DNA of 44,907 nucleotides from an uncultured Allomuricauda sp. (lineage in GTDB: Bacteria; Bacteroidota; Bacteroidia; Flavobacteriales; Flavobacteriaceae). The notes beneath the pieces are model-generated. The model was not told where the DNA came from. It searched no databases and saw only the letters and a program-made list of their open reading frames with translations. Position numbers and translations under genes: made by a program. This document shows, in pieces, positions 24,679 through 33,457 of this stretch (position 1 is its first letter; each line of letters opens with the position of its first letter). The stretch lies in NCBI GenBank assembly GCA_937899065.1, contig CALBPG010000087.1, positions 1 to 44,907 on the forward strand, in the 5' to 3' direction.

Positions 24679-25272
24679 ATGGAACGAAATGAGCTATATC
24701 CCGTTTTTTTAAAAGTCAATCAACTTCAGGTATTGATTGTTGGTGGAGGTAATGTGGCGGAAGAAAAGCTACGGTTTTTGCTTAAATCCAGCCCCAATGC
24801 GACAGTCCATATGATATCGCCCATGTACCGGGAAGCGACCATCACCTTGGCCGAAAAGCATAAGGTGACCATGCTCAAAGGCAAATACCGGAAGAAGTAC
24901 TTACAGGGAAAACACATTGTAGTAGCTACCACTGATGTACCTGCGGTTAACGAAAAAGTGTATCACCATTGTCGCAAGCGTTCTATCCTGGTCAATGTGG
25001 CGGATAATCCACCGTTTTGTGACTTTTATATGGGAGGAATCGTTACAAAAGGCAACGTGAAGGTGGCGATTTCCACCAACGGGAAATCTCCTACGACGGC
25101 CAAACGATTGCGTCAATTTTTCGAGGATGTGATTCCCGAAAACATTGATGACCTCGTCAAGAACCTAAATGAATACCGTAAGACCATACAAGGTGATTTT
25201 GAGGAAAAAGTTGAAGCGCTAAACGAATTCACCAAAGGCTTGGTGGCCAAAAAAGAACCCCATGAAGATTAG
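24679..25272 (+). CDS. Precorrin-2 dehydrogenase / siroheme synthase N-terminal type
   Basis: 197 aa. The N-terminal NAD-binding fold carries VLIVGGGNVAEEKLRFLL (~residues 16-33), followed by VVATTDVPAVNEKVY and the conserved VNVADNPPFCDFYMGGIVTKGNVKVAIST. The end TNGKSPTTAKRLRQFFEDVIP is characteristic of Met8p/CysG-N/SirC proteins. They oxidise precorrin-2 to sirohydrochlorin with NAD and may also insert iron, giving siroheme for sulfite or nitrite reductase. The methyltransferase half of CysG is absent, as usual in Bacteroidetes. It overlaps the next gene by 11 bases, so translation of the two is linked. Confidence 0.92.
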   Translation: MERNELYPVFLKVNQLQVLIVGGGNVAEEKLRFLLKSSPNATVHMISPMYREATITLAEKHKVTMLKGKYRKKYLQGKHIVVATTDVPAVNEKVYHHCRKRSILVNVADNPPFCDFYMGGIVTKGNVKVAISTNGKSPTTAKRLRQFFEDVIPENIDDLVKNLNEYRKTIQGDFEEKVEALNEFTKGLVAKKEPHED

Positions 25273-25639
25273 AATCAAAGGAAACTCGGTCCGGTTTCGA
25301 TTGACCAAAAGCGAGGTGGAAGCTTTCTCAGAAAAGGGCAGCTATTCAGAGACTACGGAATTCGCATCGAAAACCTTGACGTACACTTTGGTCGCGAAAG
25401 CCAATATCACTGAACTAGAAGCAGATTTTAAGGAGGATACCATCACTATTTACTTTCCTGAGTCAGAACAAAGCGCATGGGCCAAAAGTAATCGAGTGGG
25501 GTATGCCAACACTGTAGACTGGAATGACACAAAAGAACTGTCACTTTTGGTGGAAAAAGATTTTACCTGTTTGGATAATACGGTTGAAGACCAATCAGAT
25601 AACTATCCCAATCCACGATTGGCCAAAGACGAGGCCTAA
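25262..25639 (+). CDS. Conserved hypothetical protein coupled to the siroheme gene (possibly DUF7009)
   Basis: 125 aa, cytoplasmic and acidic. It opens MKIRIKGNSVRFRLTKSEVE, a conserved start in a family of uncharacterised Bacteroidetes proteins that I think is DUF7009, without certainty. The ATG lies 11 bases inside the previous gene, implying translational coupling and a possible link to siroheme or sulfur metabolism. Its stop overlaps that of the convergent response regulator gene: the bases CTAA at 25636-25639 encode the stop codons of both. Confidence 0.8.
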   Translation: MKIRIKGNSVRFRLTKSEVEAFSEKGSYSETTEFASKTLTYTLVAKANITELEADFKEDTITIYFPESEQSAWAKSNRVGYANTVDWNDTKELSLLVEKDFTCLDNTVEDQSDNYPNPRLAKDEA

Positions 25640-26421
25640 AAGCCCATTCTTGTTTTAAAATCAGCTTTTCGGCTATTGGTGATTTTCACCTTAACCCCCG
25701 TATCCAAGACCGTCAAGCTCAAATGTTTATCGACAGTCTCCAAAGCAACTACGTGCTTTAGATTGACAATATGCGAACGATGGGTTCTGAAAAAAGTAGA
25801 GGGGTTCAAAATACTTTCCAGTTTATCCATAGATTCCCGCACCATATGTTTCTTTTTAGATGTGTGCACCTCAACGTATTGGTCGGCAGCTTCAATATGG
25901 ATGATTTCCGGCACGGGAATAAATGTCTTTTGCCCAATGGATTTTACGGCGATACGTTCGACATAATTTTCAGTAAATCCCTTTTGGGATTTTTCGGATA
26001 AGGAAAAAAGCAAATCCTTTAGTTGTTCATTAAGTTGGGAAAGCCTGTCTTTTTCAATGGCGTAAATAGCTCTTTCTACTGAAATAGTGATGCGTTCAAA
26101 AGTATATGGTTTCAAAATGTAGTCTACTGCGTTCTGCGCAAAAGCTTCCACAGCATATTGATTGTAGGCCGTAACAAAAATAATATAGGGAAAAGGCGGT
26201 GCGCAATGCTTCAAAACCTCCAATCCGTTCATTTCGGGCATTTCTACATCCAAAAAAACAATGTCTGGGTTGTTTCGTTGGATACTGTCCAACGCCTCCT
26301 TTCCATTCTGACAGCTGGGTAAAAGCTCCAAGGCTTCAAATTTGCCCAAATGCAACTCTAAACGCTTTTGGGCTTCCAACTCGTCATCAACTACCAAGGT
26401 TTTGAGTCTCTGCTTTGTCAT
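25636..26421 (-). CDS. LytTR-family response regulator
   Basis: 261 aa. The start at 26421 is chosen because it forms an ATGA overlap with the kinase stop; the in-frame ATG at 26427 is the alternative. The receiver domain has the acidic pair (VVDDE, ~10-14) and phosphoacceptor Asp58 (DIVFLDVEMPEMNG), followed by KPYTFERI. The C-terminal LytTR DNA-binding domain (FIPVPEIIHIEAADQYVEVH, FFRTHRSHIVNLKHV) is complete. It is the last gene of the NTF2-DOMON-kinase-regulator operon and would be phosphorylated by the adjoining kinase. Confidence 0.94.
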   Translation of the reverse strand: MTKQRLKTLVVDDELEAQKRLELHLGKFEALELLPSCQNGKEALDSIQRNNPDIVFLDVEMPEMNGLEVLKHCAPPFPYIIFVTAYNQYAVEAFAQNAVDYILKPYTFERITISVERAIYAIEKDRLSQLNEQLKDLLFSLSEKSQKGFTENYVERIAVKSIGQKTFIPVPEIIHIEAADQYVEVHTSKKKHMVRESMDKLESILNPSTFFRTHRSHIVNLKHVVALETVDKHLSLTVLDTGVKVKITNSRKADFKTRMGF

Positions 26422-27479
26422 TCCCACGGAATTTGTAATTCTACCATAACACCATCGTTAACAGAAAACAGCTCAACACGGCCTGCATTGCCATAAACTT
26501 TCTTGAGACGTGAAATTGTGTTGTTTAGCCCTATGCCCATCCGTTTTTGTGTTTTTAGGCTTGGACCTTCGTTGTACACGTAAAGCTTGAGGTTTTCAGC
26601 TGTTTTTTCACTACCAATTTCGATGCGTTTGGCAGACTTCTTTTTGGAAATGCCATGCTTGATGGCGTTTTCAACCAAAGGTTGAAGAATAAAACTGGGT
26701 ACCAAGGCATTTTGCTGCTGGCTTTCCGACTGAATCACCACGTTTAAGTCTGGGTTTCGAAACTGCTCGATTTCCAGATACTTTTTTATAAAATCCAATT
26801 CCTTGTGAAGCGGTATCATTTTATGTTGCGACTCTTCCAGGCAAATGCGCAAAAACTCTCCCAAGCGAATTAGCATACCAGAAGCTACCTCGTTTTTCCC
26901 TTGTTCAATAGTACTGACCACATTGTTGATGGTATTGAATAAAAAATGGGGAGAAAGCTGTGCCTTTAGCGTATTGAGCTCACTAATTAAGAGTTGTCTC
27001 TCCAACGCAGCGGATTCATCCTGCTTTTGCTTTAGCGCTGCTTGATACTGGATGGCATGCGCCAAGCCAATGATGGTCATATAAATGAAAAAGAACCAAT
27101 GAAAAAGATTCAGGAAAAACACCTTGAAATACAACTTGAAAGCATCCCAACTAAAGGTTCCAATCCCCAAAAAGTTCCAAATCAAGGAATAGATAGCCAA
27201 ATACATTAAGACGATAACGACCGCAAAAACGATATGGAGCAAAAGACCACCATAATAGGTCTGTCTGTCAATTCGAAAACGCTTCCCAAGCCAGAAAATA
27301 AGAGGACTAAGACCTGCCCAAATGTTCCACACCAAGAATTGGATAAGAAACAGCTTTCCCCAAGTGTCCGAACCACCAGCCTCCAATGTTTTGAGATACA
27401 ATTGCGTACTTGTAAAAAGAGCGGCTACTACCCAAAATAGGTAAATAACAACTTGGGTTCTTTTCGCTTGGAGAATCAT
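26418..27479 (-). CDS. LytS/YehU-type membrane sensor histidine kinase
   Basis: 353 aa. Four hydrophobic helices fill residues ~10-140, followed by a coiled linker and the His_kinase domain: LKAQLSPHFLFNTINN with phosphoacceptor His178, then the HATPase region with LVENAIKHGISKK and MGIGLNNTISRLKKVYG. It lacks an extracellular sensor domain, so the signal is probably sensed in or at the membrane. The stop overlaps the regulator start by 4 bases. The gene begins 30 bases after the DOMON gene on the same strand, so the secreted DOMON protein may be part of the sensory system. Confidence 0.93.
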   Translation of the reverse strand: MILQAKRTQVVIYLFWVVAALFTSTQLYLKTLEAGGSDTWGKLFLIQFLVWNIWAGLSPLIFWLGKRFRIDRQTYYGGLLLHIVFAVVIVLMYLAIYSLIWNFLGIGTFSWDAFKLYFKVFFLNLFHWFFFIYMTIIGLAHAIQYQAALKQKQDESAALERQLLISELNTLKAQLSPHFLFNTINNVVSTIEQGKNEVASGMLIRLGEFLRICLEESQHKMIPLHKELDFIKKYLEIEQFRNPDLNVVIQSESQQQNALVPSFILQPLVENAIKHGISKKKSAKRIEIGSEKTAENLKLYVYNEGPSLKTQKRMGIGLNNTISRLKKVYGNAGRVELFSVNDGVMVELQIPWE

Positions 27480-27509
27480 ACCAGAAAGTTACTCAAGTAA
27501 TTTGAATCC

Positions 27510-28016
27510 TCATCTTTTCAGGATAAAGGGCACATGCTTTCGAACTATGGAATGGTGGTCAAAATCATCCGAAACGGAATATGCCAAAATCAACCAGTAT
27601 TTTTGACCCAAAACATGAACAAAATCGTTTGAATCTTTAGAATCCAAAGGAATTGAAAATTGAATTTTGGTGTATCCGCTTTCTTGAGTACCTCCATGAA
27701 TAAGAACCGTGTTTTTTCCTCCATTTTCACTATCCTTCACTGGATTCCCAGCACCTTTTACGAATAAGTCGGTTCCTGTAACCTGTTTGCCCCTCATGTT
27801 AAACAAGAGCAAATCACTTCCAACGATGCTATTTTTTGAGTTGAATCCAACACCAACCCAACCCTCGGTAGGTGCACTTAAAACCGCATGAATGGAATCA
27901 CCTTTCACTTCATACTGAAATGTAATACCCGAAGCCTCTACGCTTTGCTGAGCTTTTAAACCAGTGTATACGCAGAGACTTGCTAGAAAGCACAAAAACT
28001 TTTGCTTGACCACCAT
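27510..28016 (-). CDS. Secreted DOMON-domain protein
   Basis: 168 aa. The start at 28016 is used because it leaves a one-base gap after the preceding stop and gives a signal peptide (FLCFLASLCVYTGLKAQ). The mature domain (GITFQYEVKGDSIHAVLSAP, GWVGVGFNS, VGSDLLLFNM) is a DOMON beta-sandwich; such domains bind heme or sugars in secreted redox proteins. The possible axial ligands of a heme (Met and His, for example in FDHHSIVRKHVPF) are present but unproven. It lies between an NTF2-like secreted protein and a two-component system in one operon. Confidence 0.82.
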   Translation of the reverse strand: MVVKQKFLCFLASLCVYTGLKAQQSVEASGITFQYEVKGDSIHAVLSAPTEGWVGVGFNSKNSIVGSDLLLFNMRGKQVTGTDLFVKGAGNPVKDSENGGKNTVLIHGGTQESGYTKIQFSIPLDSKDSNDFVHVLGQKYWLILAYSVSDDFDHHSIVRKHVPFILKR

Positions 28017-28017
28017 A

Positions 28018-28446
28018 TTACACGCCATTGATTTCAGCTGTAATGCCAACAATAGTCCAGGCCCCGTCAGCACCTTTGGTCATGGAAAGCTGATAGAGAA
28101 AATCATATTCAACGCTTACCGCATTTAAAACTACAACAGCGAGGTTGTTACCCAAAAATTCAGCATGGCGATACGTGATTTTTCTAGGTTTACCTCCCAG
28201 CTTTTTTTCATTGACCATTTGAACGTAATCTTTGGCGGAAAAGGTATTCAACTTCCCTCCTATCATCACGTATTGTAAGGATGAGGGTTCCAAAATCTTT
28301 TCCAACATTTTACCATCTTGCACATCAGCTCCTTTCACAAATTGTGCCGCTACTTGCTTGATTTTTGATTTTGATTCTTGAGCTTGAACAGCACTTAATA
28401 GAAAAAGTGATACGAATAAGGGTATCAGAATTTTTTGAATTTTCAT
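28018..28446 (-). CDS. Secreted NTF2-like (lumazine-binding type) protein
   Basis: 142 aa. Signal peptide MKIQKILIPLFVSLFLLSAVQAQ. The mature part is a single NTF2/SnoaL-like cone fold: an N-terminal helix (VAAQFVKGADVQDGKMLEKI), a strand hairpin (YVMIGGKLNTFSAKDYVQMV) and a C-terminal sheet (EYDFLYQLSMTKGADGAWTI). This pattern is common in Bacteroidetes proteins labelled lumazine-binding or nuclear transport factor 2 family. The ligand is unknown. It is the first gene of the operon with the DOMON protein and the LytS/LytTR pair. Confidence 0.82.
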   Translation of the reverse strand: MKIQKILIPLFVSLFLLSAVQAQESKSKIKQVAAQFVKGADVQDGKMLEKILEPSSLQYVMIGGKLNTFSAKDYVQMVNEKKLGGKPRKITYRHAEFLGNNLAVVVLNAVSVEYDFLYQLSMTKGADGAWTIVGITAEINGV

Positions 28447-28650
28447 GATTTTCGTTTTAGAATTTGAAACAAACCTAAACGCGATGGTTTTTAAATAAAA
28501 AAGGGAAGTTGCGAAGGCGGGAATCTATGTTGGGAAATTTGCGGTTCTGAGCTATTACTAAGTCAATAGGTAGTTAAGAACATCTATACTTTGAAAATTA
28601 CCATAACCTTAACACAGAATGCAACTCGAAATCTTTTAGTTTGAATAGTT

Positions 28651-28959
28651 GTGAAAAACGTTTTAAAACAAATTGGGGCCTTTGTTTTTTTAAGCCTTTT
28701 GCTTTTTAAGGTTTCAGCTTTCCACGTTTATGAACACCAGCACAGCGAGGAAGCAAATGAACACCCTTGCGAACACTGTGAACTTGCATTGGATTTTCAA
28801 AAAGCTGATATCCAGTTGATATTTCCGGTGTTGGTTCCCCAAATGGCCATTGCCTTACCTTTTGATGGCGACCTTTCTTTTTTGACTACCCAAACCCAAA
28901 ATAGTTCTTTGATTAAAGAATTGCTTTCTAGGCCACCGCCTGCTTTTTTCAACACCTAG
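28651..28959 (+). CDS. Small secreted His/Cys-rich protein, GTG start
   Basis: 102 aa. A stop codon three codons upstream (28642-28644) forces the GTG at 28651 as start, since the next ATG would remove the signal peptide (FVFLSLLLFKVSAFHV). The mature N terminus is His/Cys-rich (HVYEHQHSEEANEHPCEHCE), a pattern suited to binding Cu, Zn or another metal, and the C terminus ends RPPPAFFNT. Similar small proteins in Flavobacteria often precede metal or cofactor TonB-dependent receptors; here no receptor follows. The function is not established. Confidence 0.7.
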   Translation: MKNVLKQIGAFVFLSLLLFKVSAFHVYEHQHSEEANEHPCEHCELALDFQKADIQLIFPVLVPQMAIALPFDGDLSFLTTQTQNSSLIKELLSRPPPAFFNT

Positions 28960-29154
28960 CACTTTTTGACCTATGCAGATGACTTTGGCTATAGGTTTTA
29001 AAATTCGGTTTGAGCCGTTTTTGTGCTCAGACACCTTTCAACTTGAATCTTTCTGCGTCTGTTTATAACAACAACATAATATTTGTATTGCAGGTGATAA
29101 TGACGTGTATACCAACAAAAGGTATTGATACTAAAAAGCATAAAACGGAATCAT

Positions 29155-30387
29155 ATGGTTGAAAACCAAACCTCAACCCAACCACGAAGACATTTTATAG
29201 CCCAATGTTTTTCGGGCATTACAGCCCTGACATTGACCCCCAATCTTTTTGGGCAATTTAACAAACCTATTGCACAACGATACCATAGCCAACCCTGGCT
29301 TGAACTCTCGGAAAGCGCTTATCTCCATAACGCCACTCAAATTAGTAAAATGGCCGGCGGCAAACCTGTTATGGCCGTACTCAAGAACAACGCATACGGA
29401 TTGGGAGACGTTCAAGTGGCCAATATGTTGGATGGCTCTCCTCAGGTTTTTGGTGTTGCTGTCGTCAAAGATGGCCGTGCTACGGCGATTCGAAAAGGAG
29501 GTTTCACCAAACCCATCCTTCTGATGGGTGATTTTGATGAAGCTAACGCACAGGAGCTTGTGGAGGACGACATTGTTCTCAGTGTTTTTTCACAAGCCTC
29601 TCTGAAAAAAATACAAGCACTGGCTGCAACGGTCCAAAAACGTATTCCAGTGGCCCTTTACATCGATACAGGGTTGGGCAGAATGGGAATCCCGTACGAA
29701 GAAACATTTAGCATCGCTCAGTCGATTGCAAAAAATGAAAACCTTGAAATCGTTCAAACCTTCTCCACCTTGACTACTCCGAAGGATTTTGCCAAAGAGC
29801 AGATACAACGTTTCAATCGAATCATTAAAAAGCTGGAAGACCAAAACATATCCTACGGCGTAAAACATCTAGCGCCTTCTTACTCTCTTTTGGATATTTC
29901 CGACTCACATCAGGATATGGTTCGACCCGGAATTTTGGTGTACGGTTCTTTTCCTTTAGCAAAGATGGACCAAGCCCAAAAATACCCACTACAAGTACCC
30001 TTTCGTTTAAAAGCGCTGGTCATCCGTTTGGAAAAACTAAAACCTGGAGATACCATCGGTTTTTCGCGCTTTTATAAAGTTGAAAAAGACGAATGGATTG
30101 CCACCTTACCCGTTGGGTGGGCTGATGGTTACGATAGCGGTGCGGAGAATGGAGCAAAGGTTTTGCTTGGAGACAAACTCTATCCTGTTGTCAATGTCAA
30201 CGCAAGCCACACTAATGTTTCTCTGGGTACCGAAACTGATATAAAAGTTGGGTATGTGGCTACGTTAATAGGACCTGACCGACCGGAAATCACGCCTGAA
30301 GGTTTTGCAAATCTCATTGATGGCAACAATTATTTACAAATCAATTACAAAGAATCCATTCCAAAAAAGACCTATGAAACGTTTTAG
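29155..30387 (+). CDS. Tat-targeted alanine racemase-like PLP enzyme
   Basis: 410 aa from the ATG at 29155. The N terminus TQPRRHFIAQCFSGITALTL is a twin-arginine signal, so the protein would fold with its cofactor in the cytoplasm and then be exported. The fold-III PLP barrel is intact: AVLKNNAYG holds the PLP lysine (Lys77), IDTGLGRMG and GFSRFYKV hold conserved residues with the likely catalytic Tyr307, then LPVGWADGYD. Where alanine racemases usually have CMDQ, this protein has NASH, so substrate range may differ. It probably racemises amino acids in the periplasm. The next gene overlaps it by 14 bases. Confidence 0.85.
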   Translation: MVENQTSTQPRRHFIAQCFSGITALTLTPNLFGQFNKPIAQRYHSQPWLELSESAYLHNATQISKMAGGKPVMAVLKNNAYGLGDVQVANMLDGSPQVFGVAVVKDGRATAIRKGGFTKPILLMGDFDEANAQELVEDDIVLSVFSQASLKKIQALAATVQKRIPVALYIDTGLGRMGIPYEETFSIAQSIAKNENLEIVQTFSTLTTPKDFAKEQIQRFNRIIKKLEDQNISYGVKHLAPSYSLLDISDSHQDMVRPGILVYGSFPLAKMDQAQKYPLQVPFRLKALVIRLEKLKPGDTIGFSRFYKVEKDEWIATLPVGWADGYDSGAENGAKVLLGDKLYPVVNVNASHTNVSLGTETDIKVGYVATLIGPDRPEITPEGFANLIDGNNYLQINYKESIPKKTYETF

Positions 30388-31219
30388 TCTTTTGTTGGTT
30401 TTATGTTTTGTCTTTAGTGCTCAAGGGCAGCAAGAATTTATGGTCCTTAAGGATAGCACCCAACTTTACGTAGCGGATTCGGGAGCAGGACAAACCCTTT
30501 TGTTCATTACAGGTTGGACCATGACAGGGCGCTTTTTCGAAAAGCAACAACAACAGCTTTCCAAAACGCATCGGGTTATCACCTACGACCCACGGGGACA
30601 GGGTAAATCAAATCAAACGGTTTACAAAAACACCTATTTCCATCATGCCCAGGATTTAAGGGAAATCATTTTGCAAAAAGACTTAACAGATATCATTTTG
30701 ATAGGATGGTCTAGCGGCTGTCTGACACTATTTGAATACTTGAAGGCATATGAAAACGACAGAATCCAGCAACTTGTGCTCATTGACGAACCACCCAAAT
30801 GGATTGGAGACCCAACAAAAGAGTTGGTTTATGGAAGCTTTGATGACTATCGAAACTCCTTAAAGGGGATGCTGTCCGGACCAAGCGAGCCCAATGGAAT
30901 TATCAACTGGATGTTGAAGGATAGTATCGCACCTGAAACACGTACTTGGATGCGCAATGAAATTCAAATGACACCTCCGCACGTTGCCCTTAGTCTTTAC
31001 ATTGATGGATTAACCTGCGATTACACCCAAGAAGTACAAAAGATTTCAATCCCAACCTTATATATGGTGAGGGATTCATGGTTTGCCAAGGCCAAAAACT
31101 GGTTGAACCAAAACGCCCCTAAAATAGCGGTGGTTTCCATTTCAAGTCATGCAATGTTTTGGGAAAAACCAGAGGAATTCAATGCCCAACTTTTACAATT
31201 AATTCAATCCAATCAATGA
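30374..31219 (+). CDS. Secreted alpha/beta hydrolase
   Basis: 281 aa. Start at 30374, inside the end of the racemase gene, gives a signal peptide (FSLLLVLCFVFSAQGQ). The alpha/beta hydrolase fold shows the oxyanion region FITGWTMTG, the strand-turn YDPRGQGKS, the nucleophile elbow GWSSG (Ser113), LIDEPP, and a C-terminal His in SSHAMFWEKPEEF. Substrates of such enzymes vary widely (esters, amides). The stop overlaps the next start in ATGA. The three genes racemase, hydrolase and DUF5916 protein are thus translationally coupled. Confidence 0.88.
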   Translation: MKRFSLLLVLCFVFSAQGQQEFMVLKDSTQLYVADSGAGQTLLFITGWTMTGRFFEKQQQQLSKTHRVITYDPRGQGKSNQTVYKNTYFHHAQDLREIILQKDLTDIILIGWSSGCLTLFEYLKAYENDRIQQLVLIDEPPKWIGDPTKELVYGSFDDYRNSLKGMLSGPSEPNGIINWMLKDSIAPETRTWMRNEIQMTPPHVALSLYIDGLTCDYTQEVQKISIPTLYMVRDSWFAKAKNWLNQNAPKIAVVSISSHAMFWEKPEEFNAQLLQLIQSNQ

Positions 31220-33417
31220 GACTCCTTTTAATCCTATCTCTTTTGTGTACCCTTCCAGTACAAGCGCAAGATGATGAAAACTTTCCTCCACCAGATTCCC
31301 TACAACAAATTCAAGCCGTTCGGGCTTCTTCCAAAATCACAGTCGACGGAAAATTAGATGAGACGGATTGGCAACAAGGAAGAGTAATTTCAGAGTTTTT
31401 TCGACGTGAACCTCGTCAAGGGGGCCCCATACGGTACGAAACTCAGGTGAGACTTTTGTACGATGACAAAAACGTATATATCGGGGCAATCTGTAAAGAT
31501 TCTGTTGGATTAAAGGGAATTCGTGTGCAAGACCTCCGCCGGGACTTTAGTTGGGGCCTAAATGACCTTTTTGGTATTGCACTGGACCCGCAAAACCTAA
31601 AACAATACGCCCAAGGTTTCCAAACGACGCCTTATGGGAACCAAAGAGATTTTCAAAACTTCAATGGAAATAGTTTTGATACCGGGTGGAATACGCTCTG
31701 GCGGGTCCGAACCAAAAGGTCGGACGAAGGCTATATGGTTGAAATGGCTATTCCCTTCAAATCCCTTCGCTACAATCTACCAGAGGAAGGCAATACCATT
31801 ACCCTAGGATTTACCTTGGTACGCTATGCACGCAGAGATATTGAAGTGTCTTCTTTTCCTGCTATACCCCAGTCTTTCACCCCTTATAGGATGACGTATG
31901 CAGCACAATTGACCGGAATAGAAGCCCCACCACCTTCCACAAACATTCGGGTTGAGCCCTATGCCCTCTACCAATACGATGAGAACAAAACCGGAGAACA
32001 ACTGATTGAGAAACTGAATGAGCCGAAGGTGGGAGTCGACGCCAAATGGGCCATCAATCCAAAAACCGTGTTAGACCTAACCGTAAACACCGATTTTGCG
32101 CAGGCAGATGTGGATAGGGCTGTAAACAACCTTGAGCGTTTTAATATTTTCTTCCCGGAACGAAGACAGTTCTTTTTAGAGAATTCGGGCATCTGGGCAG
32201 GGGGTTCGCAACAATCCATTCGTCCTTTTTTTAGTAGGAGAATTGGTCTTCAAGGAGAGTTCAACGCCATTCCAGCGGCTATTGATGTAGGAGCTCGATT
32301 TACCCAACGTACGGAAAAGAATGCCCTTGCTGGGTTATTTGTGCGCCAAAGGGAAACCGAGAATTCAGCAGGTTCCAATTTTGGCGTCTTGCGGTACTTG
32401 AAGAATTACGGCCGGGAAAACAACATTGGTGTCATGGTGACCCATAGATTGGATGATACTTTTTCGAACCTAGGACTGGAAAGCAACAACAATACCACGA
32501 TAACTCTCGATGGGCAAATACGCCCAACCAGTCAATGGGATATTCAATATATGTTGTCCTCTTCCATTGATGAGGGCACCGGTAAAACGGGGTATGCAGG
32601 CCGCTTGTTTTTCGGTAACAACTCGAATAAATTTTACTACGGTTGGTTAACCGAATACATAGATGCCAACTATAGTCCTAGAATGGGCTTTGTACGACAA
32701 AATGACGTCATTCGGCATAATCCTGGGGGTTATTTCATTTTACGCCCCAAAAACCTGGATTGGATTCGAAGATGGGACCCTGGTGTTTTCGTGGATTACA
32801 ATCATGATGCAACCAACCCGAGCAGCTTTCAACAGGCAAGCTTGATTATATTTCCTGTTTTTACATGGTTCAAAGATGATAGTTTTGTGGAAATCACAAG
32901 CGTTCCAACTTGGCAAAACATCAACTTCGATTTCGCACCTTTAGGATTGGAGATTGCACGAGATCGTTATTACTACACCCGTTATTTAGTGCAATATAAT
33001 ACAGACCTATCGAAAAAATGGTCTGGGGATTTGGGCGTCAACTTCGGGGGCTTTTACAATGGTACGCGAACCACTATGAATGCGGCAGCGCGTTTTGCAC
33101 CTATCCCGCACACTACTTTTACCTTAAACTATGAACGAAATGATATTCGGGGAGTTGGGATATTGGAGGAGGATTTGACCACCAATCTCTATACCGCCAG
33201 TTTGCGGCTTGCCCTGAATCCCAGGGTACAGCTGTCCTCTTTTTACCAGTACAATAGTTTTAACGAACAAGGACGCTGGAATGTTCGGTTTAGTTGGGAA
33301 TACCTCCCATTGTCTTTTGTTTATTTGGTCTTTAACGATACCCAAACCGACATTTTTGAACCTATACAACAAAGTACCCAATTCATTAGTAAGGTTACGC
33401 TGTTGAAGCAGTTTTAA
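31216..33417 (+). CDS. DUF5916 protein with CBM9-like domain and outer-membrane barrel
   Basis: 733 aa with signal peptide (RLLLILSLLCTLPVQAQ). Residues ~30-240 form a CBM9-like carbohydrate-binding fold (ITVDGKLDETDWQ, VYIGAICKDS, GYMVEMAIPFKSLRY). Residues ~260-733 are the DUF5916 barrel-like region with NTDFAQADVD and FNIFFPERRQFFLENSG, ending in an aromatic C terminus (FISKVTLLKQF) typical of outer-membrane barrels. Such proteins occur widely in Bacteroidetes and their transported or bound ligand is unknown. It closes the operon with the racemase-like enzyme and hydrolase. Confidence 0.88.
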   Translation: MRLLLILSLLCTLPVQAQDDENFPPPDSLQQIQAVRASSKITVDGKLDETDWQQGRVISEFFRREPRQGGPIRYETQVRLLYDDKNVYIGAICKDSVGLKGIRVQDLRRDFSWGLNDLFGIALDPQNLKQYAQGFQTTPYGNQRDFQNFNGNSFDTGWNTLWRVRTKRSDEGYMVEMAIPFKSLRYNLPEEGNTITLGFTLVRYARRDIEVSSFPAIPQSFTPYRMTYAAQLTGIEAPPPSTNIRVEPYALYQYDENKTGEQLIEKLNEPKVGVDAKWAINPKTVLDLTVNTDFAQADVDRAVNNLERFNIFFPERRQFFLENSGIWAGGSQQSIRPFFSRRIGLQGEFNAIPAAIDVGARFTQRTEKNALAGLFVRQRETENSAGSNFGVLRYLKNYGRENNIGVMVTHRLDDTFSNLGLESNNNTTITLDGQIRPTSQWDIQYMLSSSIDEGTGKTGYAGRLFFGNNSNKFYYGWLTEYIDANYSPRMGFVRQNDVIRHNPGGYFILRPKNLDWIRRWDPGVFVDYNHDATNPSSFQQASLIIFPVFTWFKDDSFVEITSVPTWQNINFDFAPLGLEIARDRYYYTRYLVQYNTDLSKKWSGDLGVNFGGFYNGTRTTMNAAARFAPIPHTTFTLNYERNDIRGVGILEEDLTTNLYTASLRLALNPRVQLSSFYQYNSFNEQGRWNVRFSWEYLPLSFVYLVFNDTQTDIFEPIQQSTQFISKVTLLKQF

Positions 33418-33457
33418 GTTTTCAAATGTCTCATAATGTACCATAGGTTCATTCAAT

